A stretch of 64,000 bases of DNA from Streptomyces flavofungini (lineage in GTDB: Bacteria; Actinomycetota; Actinomycetes; Streptomycetales; Streptomycetaceae): contig NZ_BMVR01000006.1 of NCBI RefSeq assembly GCF_014650815.1, positions 115,912 to 179,911 of the forward strand, given 5' to 3'. The position numbers were made by a program, and so were the translations under genes. The notes below the pieces were generated by a model. That model was not told the origin of the DNA, searched no databases, and worked only from the letters and a program-made list of their open reading frames with translations. Shown piece by piece: positions 24,609 through 33,408 of the stretch; position 1 is the stretch's first letter; the number at the start of each line of letters is the position of its first letter.

Positions 24609-25877
24609 TCAGCCGAAGAAGTTCCGTACGTGCTCCAGCCCCTCGACGAGCGTGTCGATCTCGCCGGGCGTGGAGTACAGATAGAACGACGCTCGCGTGG
24701 TCGCGGGAATTCCGTACCGCAGGCAGACCGGGCGGGCGCAGTGGTGGCCGACCCGGACCGCGATGCCCTGCTCGTCGAGGACCTGGCCCACGTCGTGCGG
24801 GTGGATGTCGCCGAGGGTGAAGGAGATCGCGGCGCCGCGGTCCTCGGCCGTCGACGGACCGATGATCTTCAGGTCCGGGACTTCGAGGAGCCGCTTGACC
24901 GCGTACTCGGTGATCGCGTGCTCATGCGCGGCGATCTTGTCCATGCCGATCGCGGAGAGGTAGTCCACGGCCGCGCCCAGGCCCACGGCCTGGGAGACCG
25001 GCGGCGTGCCCGCCTCGAACTTGTGCGGCGCGGGAGCGTACGTCGACGAGTGCATCGACACGGTCTCGATCATCTCGCCGCCGCCGAGGAACGGGGGCAG
25101 GTCCTCCAGGAGCTCCTGGCGTCCCCACAGCACGCCGATGCCCGTCGGGCCGAGCATCTTGTGGCCGGTGAAGGCCACGAAGTCGGCCTGCAGCGCCTGC
25201 ACGTCGAGCGGCATGTGCGGGGCGGCCTGCGAGGCGTCGATCAGGACGAGCGCGCCGACCTCCTGGGCGCGGCGCACGATGGCCTCGACCGGGTTGAGCG
25301 TGCCCAGGATGTTCGACACGAGCACGAAGGAGACGATCTTCGTCTTCTCCGTGATGACCTCGTCGATGTTGGAGAGGTCGAGCCGGCCGTCGTCGGTCAG
25401 GCCGAACCACTTCAGCTTCGCGCCGGTGCGCTGCGAGAGCAGCTGCCACGGCACGATGTTGGAGTGGTGCTCCATCTCCGTGATGACGATCTCGGTCTCG
25501 TGGTCCACGCGGTAGGGCTCGTCGGCCCAGCCGAGCATGTTGGCCACGAGGTTGAGCGACTCGGAGGCGTTCTTGGTGAAGATCACCTCGTCGCGGCTGG
25601 GCGCGTTGATGAACTCCGCGACCTTGTCACGGGCGCCCTCGTACAGCGCCGTGGCCTCCTCGGCGAGGACGTGCACGCCGCGGTGGACGTTGGCGTTGTG
25701 CTGCTCGTAGTACTCGTTCAGTACGTCGAGGACCTGGCGGGGCGTCTGCGAGGTCGCCGCGTTGTCCAGGTACACGAGCTTCTTGCCGTCGTGGATCTGG
25801 CGATCCAGGATCGGGAAGTCCTTGCGGATCGCCTCGGTGTCGAGGAGGCCGGGGAGCCCCTGCCGGGCCACAGTCAC
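24609..25877 (-). CDS. sufS: Cysteine desulfurase SufS
   Basis: A 422-aa PLP enzyme that releases sulfur from cysteine and passes it to SufU. The PLP-binding Lys is Lys240 in TGHKMLGPTGIG; the catalytic Cys is Cys380 in VRVGHHCARP; the ITEMEHHSN and LIDASQAAPH motifs are intact. Its ATG overlaps the sufC stop by 4 bases, indicating coupled translation. Confidence 0.96.
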   Translation of the reverse strand: MTVARQGLPGLLDTEAIRKDFPILDRQIHDGKKLVYLDNAATSQTPRQVLDVLNEYYEQHNANVHRGVHVLAEEATALYEGARDKVAEFINAPSRDEVIFTKNASESLNLVANMLGWADEPYRVDHETEIVITEMEHHSNIVPWQLLSQRTGAKLKWFGLTDDGRLDLSNIDEVITEKTKIVSFVLVSNILGTLNPVEAIVRRAQEVGALVLIDASQAAPHMPLDVQALQADFVAFTGHKMLGPTGIGVLWGRQELLEDLPPFLGGGEMIETVSMHSSTYAPAPHKFEAGTPPVSQAVGLGAAVDYLSAIGMDKIAAHEHAITEYAVKRLLEVPDLKIIGPSTAEDRGAAISFTLGDIHPHDVGQVLDEQGIAVRVGHHCARPVCLRYGIPATTRASFYLYSTPGEIDTLVEGLEHVRNFFG

Positions 25878-26638
25878 GCGGATGCGCCACCCTTCGTGTA
25901 GGCCTCGTAGCCCTCGGCCTCGAGCTTGTCGGCGAGCTCGGCGCCGCCGGACTCGGCGATGCGGCCGTTCGCGAAGACGTGCACGAAGTCGGGCTTGATG
26001 TAGCGCAGGATGCGCGTGTAGTGCGTGATCAGCAGGGTGCCGACCTCGCCGGTCTCGCGGACGCGGTTGACGCCGTCCGAGACCTGGCGCAGCGCGTCGA
26101 CGTCCAGGCCGGAGTCCGTCTCGTCGAGGATCGCGATCTTCGGCTTGAGGAGCTCCATCTGCAGGATCTCGTGGCGCTTCTTCTCACCGCCGGAGAAGCC
26201 CTCGTTGACGTTGCGCTCGGCGAAGGCCGGGTCCATCTGGAGCTGCTCCATCGCGGACTTGACCTCCTTCACCCAGGTGCGCAGCTTGGGGGCCTCGCCG
26301 CGGATCGCCGTCGCCGACGTGCGCAGGAAGTTGGAGACCGAGACGCCGGGGACCTCGACCGGGTACTGCATGGCGAGGAACATGCCGGCGCGGGCGCGCT
26401 CGTCGACGGACATCTCCAGGACGTCCTCGCCGTCGAGGGTGACGGTGCCCTGCGTGATCGTGTACTTGGGGTGACCCGCGACGGAGTAGGCGAGCGTCGA
26501 CTTGCCGGAGCCGTTCGGGCCCATGATGGCGTGCGTCTCGCCCTGCTTCACGGTGAGGTCGACGCCCTTGAGGATCTCCTTCGTGGCGTTGTCGGCCTCG
26601 ACGGTGACGTGCAGGTCGCGGATTTCAAGCGTAGCCAT
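25874..26638 (-). CDS. sufC: Fe-S assembly ATPase SufC
   Basis: A 254-aa ABC-type ATPase of the SufBCD complex. Walker A is GPNGSGKST (40-48); the signature motif is FSGGEKKR; Walker B/D-loop is ILDETDSGLD. It is cytoplasmic, drives conformational change in SufB-SufD during cluster assembly, and lies between the ferredoxin and sufS genes. Confidence 0.96.
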   Translation of the reverse strand: MATLEIRDLHVTVEADNATKEILKGVDLTVKQGETHAIMGPNGSGKSTLAYSVAGHPKYTITQGTVTLDGEDVLEMSVDERARAGMFLAMQYPVEVPGVSVSNFLRTSATAIRGEAPKLRTWVKEVKSAMEQLQMDPAFAERNVNEGFSGGEKKRHEILQMELLKPKIAILDETDSGLDVDALRQVSDGVNRVRETGEVGTLLITHYTRILRYIKPDFVHVFANGRIAESGGAELADKLEAEGYEAYTKGGASA

Positions 26639-26644
26639 GGTGCC

Positions 26645-26977
26645 TCAGGACTCCTGGGTGACGGAGACGAGCACATCGTCCCCTTCGATCTTTACGGGGT
26701 ATACGGGGACGGGGCGCGTCGCGGGAAGGCCGGACGGCTTGCCGGTGCGGAGGTCGAAGGCGGAACCGTGCAGCCAGCACTCGATCTGGCAGTCCTCCAC
26801 CTCGCCCTCGGAGAGGGAGACGTTCGCGTGCGAGCAGATGTCGTGGATCGCGAACACCTCGCCCTCGGTGTGGACGACCGAGACCGGCGTGCCGTCGAGT
26901 TCGACCCGCTTGGGGGTGTCCTCCGCCAGCTCGCTCAGTCCACAGGCCCGAATGAATCGGGCGCCGTCGAAGGTCAT
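26645..26977 (-). CDS. Rieske-type [2Fe-2S] ferredoxin
   Basis: A 110-aa Rieske protein. The cluster ligands are in DICSHANVSL and ECWLHGSAFD (C-x-H ... C-x-x-H). It resembles the small ferredoxin subunit of aromatic-ring dioxygenases, but no dioxygenase is near. Its position between sufD and sufC, coupled to sufD by an ATGA overlap, suggests a role in electron supply for cluster assembly or a maturation client. Confidence 0.92.
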   Translation of the reverse strand: MTFDGARFIRACGLSELAEDTPKRVELDGTPVSVVHTEGEVFAIHDICSHANVSLSEGEVEDCQIECWLHGSAFDLRTGKPSGLPATRPVPVYPVKIEGDDVLVSVTQES

Positions 26978-28197
26978 GCGACCGTCGCCTCCAGCTCCTC
27001 TTCGATCTTCGCGATGAGGCGCTCCTCGACGTCCGGCAGGCCGATCTGCTGGACCAGCTCGGCGAAGAAGCCGCGGACGACCAGGCGCCGGGCCTCGTCC
27101 TCCGGGATGCCGCGGGACTGCAGGTAGAAGAGCTGCTCGTCGTCGAAGCGGCCGGTCGCCGAGGCGTGGCCGGCGCCGACGATCTCGCCGGTCTCGATCT
27201 CGAGGTTCGGCACCGAGTCGACCCGGGCGCCGTCGGTCAGAACCAGGTTGCGGTTCATCTCGTAGGTGTCCGTGCCCTCGGCGGCGGCCTCGATGAGGAC
27301 GTCGCCGATCCACACCGCGTGGGCGTTGTCGCCCTGGAGCGCGCCCTTGTAGACGACGTTGGACTTGCAGTGCGGGGTGGTGTGGTCGACCAGGAGGCGG
27401 TGCTCCTGGTGCTGGCCCGCGTCCGTGACGTACAGGCCGAAGAGCTCGGCCTCGCCGCCGGTGCCCGCGTAGGTGACGCGCGGGTGCAGCCGGACCAGGT
27501 CGCCGCCGAAGGTGACGACGACGGACTTGAAGGTGGCGTCGCGGCCGATCAGCGCGTTGTGCTGGGCGACGTGCACCGCCTTGTCGTCCCAGTCCTGGAC
27601 GGAGACGACGGTGAGCTTGGCGCCGTCGCCGACGACGAAGTCGACGTTGGCGGCGAGCACGGCGTCACCGGTGTGGTCGATGACGACGAGGGCCTCGGCG
27701 AACGCGCCCAGCTCGATCACCTGGTGCGCGAAGGCGGTGCCGCCCTCGCCGTGCACGGCGATCCGGATGGGCTCGGTGAGCACCGTCTCCTTGGGGACGG
27801 ACACGACCGAGGCCTTCTCGAAGGACGAGAACGCCTGGGCGGCGACGCGGTCGACGGGCTTGCCGGCCTTGCCGACGCGCGCGTCGTCCCGGCCGACGGT
27901 CTCCTGGGTGACGCCCGCCGGGGCGGTCACCTCGACGCGGATGCCACCCTCGGCGACCGCCGTGCCGTCGTGCAGCCCGCGCAGGCGCTCCAGCGGCGTG
28001 AACCGCCACTCCTCCTCGCGGCCGTGCGGGACCGGGAAGTCCGCCACGTCGAAGGACGGGGGCGCGCTCATGCGGGTGGCGACGGTGGACTCGGCGGCCA
28101 CCGCGATCGATCCGGCGGTGGTGGAGCTGCCCACCGATGGGGGTCCCCCCTGCCCGAGCGAAGTCGAGGGCTTGGGGGAGTTCTGAGCCTCAGCCAT
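26974..28197 (-). CDS. sufD: Fe-S assembly protein SufD
   Basis: A 407-aa subunit of SufBC2D. It has the SufB/SufD beta-helix core and ends in the shared C-terminal pattern (SATGRFDDEQLFYLQSRGIPEDEARRLVVRGFF). The N-terminus is a Ser/Thr/Pro-rich extension of about 45 residues before PHGREEEWRFTPL. It lies 89 bases after sufB and is coupled to the ferredoxin gene. Confidence 0.95.
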   Translation of the reverse strand: MAEAQNSPKPSTSLGQGGPPSVGSSTTAGSIAVAAESTVATRMSAPPSFDVADFPVPHGREEEWRFTPLERLRGLHDGTAVAEGGIRVEVTAPAGVTQETVGRDDARVGKAGKPVDRVAAQAFSSFEKASVVSVPKETVLTEPIRIAVHGEGGTAFAHQVIELGAFAEALVVIDHTGDAVLAANVDFVVGDGAKLTVVSVQDWDDKAVHVAQHNALIGRDATFKSVVVTFGGDLVRLHPRVTYAGTGGEAELFGLYVTDAGQHQEHRLLVDHTTPHCKSNVVYKGALQGDNAHAVWIGDVLIEAAAEGTDTYEMNRNLVLTDGARVDSVPNLEIETGEIVGAGHASATGRFDDEQLFYLQSRGIPEDEARRLVVRGFFAELVQQIGLPDVEERLIAKIEEELEATVA

Positions 28198-28286
28198 GGC
28201 TGTCGTCGTGCTCTCTCTCTGCGTAAAGAAGTCAGTCGCTGCTGCGGGGGCCCGGCCGGTGTCGGCCGACCGGGACGCGGCCGGGG

Positions 28287-29708
28287 TTAACCGACCGAAC
28301 CCTCCATCTGCAGCTCGATCAGCCGGTTCAGCTCCAGGGCGTACTCCATGGGCAGCTCCTTGGCGATCGGCTCGACGAAGCCGCGCACGATCATGGCCAT
28401 GGCCTCGAACTCGGTCATGCCGCGGCTCATCAGGTAGAAGAGCTGGTCGTCGGAGACCTTGGAGACGGTGGCCTCGTGCCCCATGGAGACGTCGTCCTCG
28501 CGGACGTCGACGTAGGGGTAGGTGTCCGAGCGCGAGATCGTGTCGACGAGCAGCGCGTCGCAGAGCACGTTGGACTTCGATCCGGCGGCGCCCTCACCGA
28601 TCTCGACGAGGCCTCGGTACGACGTACGACCGCCGCCGCGGGCCACCGACTTGGAGACGATGTTGGAGGACGTGTTCGGCGCCATGTGGACCATCTTGGA
28701 GCCGGCGTCCTGGTGCTGGCCCTCGCCCGCGAAGGCGATGGACAGGGTCTCGCCCTTGGCGTGCTCGCCCATCAGGTAGACGGCGGGGTACTTCATCGTC
28801 ACCTTGGAGCCGATGTTGCCGTCGATCCACTCCATGGTCGCGCCCTCGTACGCCACGGCGCGCTTGGTGACCAGGTTGTAGACGTTGTTCGACCAGTTCT
28901 GGATCGTCGTGTAGCGGCAGCGGCCGCCCTTCTTGACGATGATCTCCACGACGGCGGAGTGCAGCGAGTCCGACTTGTAGATCGGCGCGGTGCAGCCCTC
29001 GACGTAGTGAACGTAGGCGTCCTCGTCCACGATGATCAGGGTCCGCTCGAACTGGCCCATGTTCTCCGTGTTGATGCGGAAGTAGGCCTGGAGCGGGATC
29101 TCGACGTGCACGCCCTTGGGGACGTAGATGAACGATCCGCCGGACCAGACGGCGGTGTTCAGCGACGCGAACTTGTTGTCACCGACGGGGATGACCGTGC
29201 CGAAGTACTCCTTGAAGAGCTCCGGGTGCTCCTTCAGCGCCGTGTCGGTGTCCAGGAAGATGACGCCCTGCTCCTCCAGGTCCTCGCGGATCTGGTGGTA
29301 GACGACCTCGGACTCGTACTGGGCGGCGACACCGGCGACGAGGCGCTGCTTCTCCGCCTCGGGGATGCCGAGCTTGTCGTACGTGTTCTTGATGTCCTCG
29401 GGCAGGTCCTCCCAGGACGCCGCCTGCTTCTCCGTGGAGCGCACGAAGTACTTGATGTTGTCGAAGTCGATGCCGGAGAGGTCCGAGCCCCAGTTCGGCA
29501 TGGGCTTCTTGTCGAAGAGCCGGAGGCCCTTCAGGCGCAGCTTGGTCATCCACTCCGGCTCGGACTTCTTCGCCGAGATGTCCCGGACGACGTCCTCGCC
29601 CAGGCCGCGCTTGGCGGCGGCACCGGCCGCGTCGGAGTCGGCCCAGCCGTACTCGTAATTGCCCAGGCCCTCCAGCTCAGGGTGGGCGGTCTCCGTGGGG
29701 AGAGTCAT
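28287..29708 (-). CDS. sufB: Fe-S assembly scaffold SufB
   Basis: A 473-aa scaffold subunit on which the cluster is built. Motifs include KSEPEWMTKLRLKGLRLF, SVRST-type IKYFVRSTEKQ, GSFIYVPKGV and the C-terminal DDQLFYLMSRGMTEFEA, with conserved Cys in EGCTAPIY and SNVLCDALL. The ATG at 29708 overlaps the sufR stop by 4 bases and has GGGAGGAA 6-7 bases upstream. Confidence 0.96.
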   Translation of the reverse strand: MTLPTETAHPELEGLGNYEYGWADSDAAGAAAKRGLGEDVVRDISAKKSEPEWMTKLRLKGLRLFDKKPMPNWGSDLSGIDFDNIKYFVRSTEKQAASWEDLPEDIKNTYDKLGIPEAEKQRLVAGVAAQYESEVVYHQIREDLEEQGVIFLDTDTALKEHPELFKEYFGTVIPVGDNKFASLNTAVWSGGSFIYVPKGVHVEIPLQAYFRINTENMGQFERTLIIVDEDAYVHYVEGCTAPIYKSDSLHSAVVEIIVKKGGRCRYTTIQNWSNNVYNLVTKRAVAYEGATMEWIDGNIGSKVTMKYPAVYLMGEHAKGETLSIAFAGEGQHQDAGSKMVHMAPNTSSNIVSKSVARGGGRTSYRGLVEIGEGAAGSKSNVLCDALLVDTISRSDTYPYVDVREDDVSMGHEATVSKVSDDQLFYLMSRGMTEFEAMAMIVRGFVEPIAKELPMEYALELNRLIELQMEGSVG

Positions 29709-30457
29709 GCGGGGTTCCTCCCGGCCGTGCTTGTGGATGCTTCTTCGGTGGCTTGTGCGGTGTGCGGGGTGCCGCCTGGGATGTACGTCGTGCAGACGCC
29801 GTCGCCGTGGGCGATGGTGGCCAGGCGCTGGACGTGGGTCCCGAGCAGCGCGGAGAAGATCTCCGTCTCCGCCTCGCACAGCTGCGGATACCGCTCGGCG
29901 ACATGGGCGACCGGGCAGTGGTGCTGGCAGAGCTGTTCGCCCACCGGCGCGCTGCGCGCCGTAGCAGCGTACCCGTCGGCGGTCAATGCCTTCGCCAGCG
30001 CGTCGGTCCGGTGCTCCGGGGGCGCCGCGTCCATCGCCACGCGGTAGGCCTTGGCCTGCTCGGCGATGCGGGCACGGGCGAAGTCCACGACCGCGGTCTC
30101 GCCGTGCGTATCGGAGATCCAGCGCAGGGCGTCGACGGCCAGCTTGTCGTACGACTGGTCGAAGGCGTCGCGGCCGCAGTCCGTCAGGGCGAAGACCTTG
30201 GCCGGGCGGCCTCGGGTCCGGGCGCCGTAGACGCGCTTCTCGCGGCCCTCGACCACGTTCTCCTGGACGAGCGAGTCGAGGTGGCGGCGGACGGCGGCCT
30301 GGGTCAGGCCGAGGCGGCCCGCGAGGTCGGCCACGGTGGACGGGCCGTGGTCCAGGATGGAGCGCGCGACCCGGTTGCGTGTCGACCGCTCCCTGGTCGC
30401 GAGCTCTTCCTGAGGGGCCCCCGTGGGGGTCTCCCGAGCCTCGCCAACGTTTTTCAC
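29705..30457 (-). CDS. sufR: Fe-S cluster-sensing repressor SufR
   Basis: A 250-aa regulator of the suf operon. An N-terminal winged helix (RNRVARSILDHGPSTVADLAGRLGLTQAAVRRHLD, about 28-61) is followed by a cluster-binding C-terminal domain with Cys177 and Cys181 (CQHHC), Cys194 (PQLCEAE) and Cys222. SufR of S. avermitilis is a [4Fe-4S] protein that represses sufRBDCSU; the same gene order is seen here. I chose GTG 30457 because the protein then begins KNVGEARE as in relatives; TTG 30493 is a less likely alternative. The operator overlaps the start codon. Confidence 0.93.
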   Translation of the reverse strand: MKNVGEARETPTGAPQEELATRERSTRNRVARSILDHGPSTVADLAGRLGLTQAAVRRHLDSLVQENVVEGREKRVYGARTRGRPAKVFALTDCGRDAFDQSYDKLAVDALRWISDTHGETAVVDFARARIAEQAKAYRVAMDAAPPEHRTDALAKALTADGYAATARSAPVGEQLCQHHCPVAHVAERYPQLCEAETEIFSALLGTHVQRLATIAHGDGVCTTYIPGGTPHTAQATEEASTSTAGRNPA

Positions 30458-30470
30458 AACGCCATTGTTG
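30457..30470. promoter_or_regulatory. SufR operator (CAAC-N6-GTTG)
   Basis: The sequence CAACAATGGCGTTG on the minus strand fits the palindrome CAAC-N6-GTTG reported for SufR in S. avermitilis. Its last base is the first base of the sufR start codon. TTGTCA on the minus strand (30493-30488) could be the -35 element. The site would autoregulate the whole operon. Confidence 0.85.
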
Positions 30471-30528
30471 CGTAATTCCTCAGAGCCTGACAACCCGCGC
30501 CCGGATCACTGTTCGGTGCGCTACGTCA

Positions 30529-30544
30529 CTTAGGCATACCTAAG
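30529..30544. promoter_or_regulatory. Iron-box-like palindrome
   Basis: CTTAGG-CATA-CCTAAG is a perfect 6-base inverted repeat. TTAGG/CCTAA half-sites are those of DmdR/IdeR iron boxes, but the 4-base spacing is shorter than the standard box. It lies between sufR and the acetyltransferase gene and could serve either. Confidence 0.4.
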
Positions 30545-30617
30545 CTGACCTGCGGAAACGATCATTGATCGATCAATTCGGTGGCGCGTTCCCGACCGGC
30601 CGGGAAGACTCCCGAAC

Positions 30618-31421
30618 ATGCCCGCACCCCCTCCCACCGGCCCTTTGTGCACCCGTGAGTCCCTCGCGGACGAACTGCGCGCGCTCGGCGTGAGCCAGGG
30701 CGAGACCCTTCTCGTGCACTCCTCGCTCCGCTCGCTCGGTTGGGTCAACGGCGGCGCCGAGGCGGTCGTCCTCGCACTGTTCGACTGTCTGGGTGACGAG
30801 GGCACCCTGGTGGTGCCCGCGCAGTCCAGCGACAACTCGGATCCTTCCGAGTGGGAGAACCCGCCGGTGCCCGCCTCCTGGTGGCCCGCCATCCGCGCCA
30901 CGATGCCCGCCTACGACCCCCGCACCGCCCGCACCCGAGGCGTCGGCGTCGTCCCGGAGACCGTCCGCACCTGGCCCGGCGCCGTCCGCAGCGCCCACCC
31001 GCAGACCTCCTTCGCCGCCGTCGGCCCCCGCGCCGCCGCCCTGACCGACGGCCACGCCCTGGACTGCCGCCTCGGCGAGCGCAGCCCCCTGGCCAAGCTC
31101 GAACGGGCCGGGGCGCGGGTGCTGCTCCTGGGCGCGGGCTTCGACTCCTGCACGGCCTTCCACCTGGCCGAGTACCGGCTTCCCGCACCCCTCGTCGACA
31201 ACTCCTTCGCCGCCATGACCGCCGACGGCCGCCGCTGGCTGACGGTGCGCGAGCCCTCGATCACCGACCACCGCTTCGACGAGCTGGGCGCGGCCTTCGA
31301 GCGGGAGCGCGCGGTGGCGCGGGGCCGGGTGGGGGCGGCGACGGTCCGGCTCTTCCCGCTGGCGGAGGCGGTGGCGTACGCGCAGGCGTGGCTGGCGGAG
31401 CATCGGCCTCGTACGGGCTGA
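30618..31421 (+). CDS. AAC(3)-family aminoglycoside N-acetyltransferase-like protein
   Basis: A 267-aa protein of the Antibiotic_NAT family. Signature regions are LLVHSSLRSLGWVNGGAEAVV (about 32-52), GTLVVPAQSSDNSDPSEWENP (about 61-81), RTRGVGVVPETVR and SAHPQTSFAAVG, and the acetyl-CoA-linked loop LLLGAGFDSCTAFHLAEY. Characterised members acetylate the 3-amino group of deoxystreptamine aminoglycosides. Many chromosomal actinobacterial homologues have no known resistance role, so the call is family-level. It is monocistronic and divergent from sufR. Confidence 0.88.
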   Translation: MPAPPPTGPLCTRESLADELRALGVSQGETLLVHSSLRSLGWVNGGAEAVVLALFDCLGDEGTLVVPAQSSDNSDPSEWENPPVPASWWPAIRATMPAYDPRTARTRGVGVVPETVRTWPGAVRSAHPQTSFAAVGPRAAALTDGHALDCRLGERSPLAKLERAGARVLLLGAGFDSCTAFHLAEYRLPAPLVDNSFAAMTADGRRWLTVREPSITDHRFDELGAAFERERAVARGRVGAATVRLFPLAEAVAYAQAWLAEHRPRTG

Positions 31422-31582
31422 GGCGCCCGCGCGGGCTGAGCCGCCCACGCCGCGGCGCCCGGATCCGACCGGACACGTCCCCTTCCGACAGCTCCAGGGC
31501 CCGGTCCGACCAGGGCGAAGGGCGCCTTTGGCCCCTTCTGACCCGGCCCGGCCCCCCTGGCCGTGGACGCCCGGCCCCTCTC

Positions 31583-31588
31583 TAGACT
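31583..31588 (+). promoter_or_regulatory. -10 element of a leaderless ABC transporter mRNA
   Basis: TAGACT ends 7 bases before the ATG at 31596, which puts +1 at or next to the A of the start codon. There is no ribosome site in this space, so the transcript is probably leaderless. The rest of 31422-31582 shows no other feature. Confidence 0.5.
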
Positions 31589-31595
31589 TCCCGGC

Positions 31596-32522
31596 ATGGG
31601 AACTGAGTCCGTCGTCCAGGCCGTGGGTCTGGTCAAGCGGTACGGGAAGAAGACCGCGGTGGACGGCCTCGACCTCGACGTCCGCGCGGGCGCCGTCACG
31701 GCCGTGCTCGGCCCGAACGGGGCCGGCAAGACCACCACCATCGAGACCTGCGAGGGCTACCGCAGGCCGGACGCCGGTGAGGTCCGCGTCCTCGGCCTCG
31801 ACCCGGTCCGGCAGGCCGCCGCGCTGCGGCCCCGCATCGGCGTGATGCTCCAGTCCGGCGGCGTCTACTCCGGCGCCCGCGCCGACGAGATGCTGCGGCA
31901 CGTCGCGAAGCTGCACGCGCACCCCCTCGACGTCGACGCCCTCATCGAACGCCTCGGCCTCGACTCCTGCGGCCGCACCACCTACCGGCGCCTCTCCGGC
32001 GGCCAGCAGCAGCGCCTCGCGCTCGCCATGGCCGTGGTCGGACGGCCCGACCTGGTCTTCCTCGACGAGCCGACCGCGGGCCTCGACCCGCAAGCACGCC
32101 GGGCCACCTGGAGCCTGGTCCGCGACCTGCGCGCCGACGGCGTCTCGGTGATCCTCACCACCCACCACATGGACGAGGCCGAGGAACTCGCCGACGACGT
32201 CGCCGTCATCGACGCGGGCAAGGTCATCGCCCAGGGCAGCCCCGACGAGCTGTGCCGGGGCGGCGCCGAGAACACCCTGCGCTTCACCGGCCGCCCCGGC
32301 CTCGACGTCGCCTCCCTCCTCAAGGCCCTGCCCCCGGACTCCGCCGCCGCCGAACTCACCCCCGGCGCCTACCGCGTCAGCGGCACCGTCGACCCCCAGC
32401 TGCTCGCCACCGTCACCTCCTGGTGCGCCCAGCACGGCGTCATGCCGGACCGGATCTCGGTCGAACGCCACACCCTCGAAGACGTCTTCCTGGAGCTCAC
32501 GGGTAAGGAGCTGCGGTCGTGA
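31596..32522 (+). CDS. ABC transporter ATP-binding protein
   Basis: A 308-aa ATPase of an ABC-2/DrrA-type exporter. Walker A GPNGAGKTTT (about 38-47), Q-loop region VMLQSGG, signature LSGGQQQRLALAMA, Walker B LVFLDEPTAGLDP, and the His switch TTHHMDEAE. A C-terminal extension (~230-308) as in drug exporters follows. It is coupled to the permease by a GTGA overlap. The transported compound is unknown. Next to it lies heme A synthase, a conserved neighbourhood in Streptomyces. Confidence 0.92.
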   Translation: MGTESVVQAVGLVKRYGKKTAVDGLDLDVRAGAVTAVLGPNGAGKTTTIETCEGYRRPDAGEVRVLGLDPVRQAAALRPRIGVMLQSGGVYSGARADEMLRHVAKLHAHPLDVDALIERLGLDSCGRTTYRRLSGGQQQRLALAMAVVGRPDLVFLDEPTAGLDPQARRATWSLVRDLRADGVSVILTTHHMDEAEELADDVAVIDAGKVIAQGSPDELCRGGAENTLRFTGRPGLDVASLLKALPPDSAAAELTPGAYRVSGTVDPQLLATVTSWCAQHGVMPDRISVERHTLEDVFLELTGKELRS

Positions 32523-33310
32523 CCAGTACCACCGGCACCACGGGCACGCCCGGTACGTACGCGCCGAAGCCGGGCGCCGCCCCGCTCCCCCGCATGATCG
32601 CCGCGCAGGCCGCGCTCGAGACCAAGATGCTGCTGCGCAACGGCGAACAGCTGCTGCTCACCGTCGTCATCCCGACACTGCTGCTCGTCCTGTTCAGCGC
32701 GGTCGACATCGTCGACACGGGCGAGGGCAAGGCCGTCGACTTCCTGACCCCCGGTGTCCTCGCCCTCGCCGTGATGTCGACGGCCTTCACCGGGCAGGCC
32801 ATCGCCACGGGCTTCGAGCGGCGCTACGGCGTCCTCAAGCGCCTGGCCGCCTCGCCGCTGCCGCGTTGGGGCCTGATGACCGCCAAGACCCTTTCGGTGC
32901 TCGTCACCGAGGTCCTGCAGATCGCGCTGCTCACGGCGATCGCCTTCGCGCTCGGCTGGTCGCCGCACGGCAACCCGTTCGCCGTGCTGCTGCTCCTGGT
33001 CCTCGGCACGGCCGCCTTCTCCGGGCTCGGCCTGCTGATGGCCGGAACGCTCAAGGCGGAGGCGACGCTTGCCGCCGCCAACCTGGTCTTCCTGCTCCTC
33101 CTTGTCGGCGGCGGCGTCATCGTGCCGCTCGACAAGTTCCCCGGCGCCGTCGAGTCGGCGCTCGGGCTGCTGCCGATCTCGGCGCTCTCGGACGGGCTGC
33201 GGGACGTCCTCCAGGACGGGGCCGCGATGCCGTGGGCGGACCTCGGGATCCTGGCCGTGTGGTCGGTCGTGGGACTCGGCGCGGCGGGGCGGTTCTTCCG
33301 CTGGGAGTAG
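32519..33310 (+). CDS. ABC-2 type transporter permease
   Basis: A 263-aa membrane protein with six hydrophobic segments (from LLLTVVIPTLLLVLFSAV), in the ABC-2 family with the FERRYGVLKRLAASPLPR cytoplasmic loop that docks with the ATPase. It starts at GTG 32519 inside the end of the ATPase gene and probably exports a hydrophobic compound with it. Confidence 0.9.
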   Translation: MTSTTGTTGTPGTYAPKPGAAPLPRMIAAQAALETKMLLRNGEQLLLTVVIPTLLLVLFSAVDIVDTGEGKAVDFLTPGVLALAVMSTAFTGQAIATGFERRYGVLKRLAASPLPRWGLMTAKTLSVLVTEVLQIALLTAIAFALGWSPHGNPFAVLLLLVLGTAAFSGLGLLMAGTLKAEATLAAANLVFLLLLVGGGVIVPLDKFPGAVESALGLLPISALSDGLRDVLQDGAAMPWADLGILAVWSVVGLGAAGRFFRWE

Positions 33311-33395
33311 GCGGCCGGCGTCACCCACCGGCGTAACCTGCGCCACAAATGGAGCGGATACGTCCCCCTCGTGAAGGCGTGCACAAGCGGCCTTC

Positions 33396-33401
33396 TACGA
33401 T
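33396..33401 (+). promoter_or_regulatory. -10 element of a leaderless ctaA mRNA
   Basis: TACGAT lies 7 bases before the GTG start at 33409, placing +1 at about the start codon. There is no ribosome site, so ctaA is probably leaderless like the ABC operon before it. Confidence 0.5.
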
Positions 33402-33408
33402 GGGGCCC

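Noticed and set aside
30618..31421. Acquired aminoglycoside resistance cassette
   Set aside because: Base composition matches the chromosome, there are no mobile-element marks, and such AAC(3)-like genes are common in actinobacterial chromosomes.
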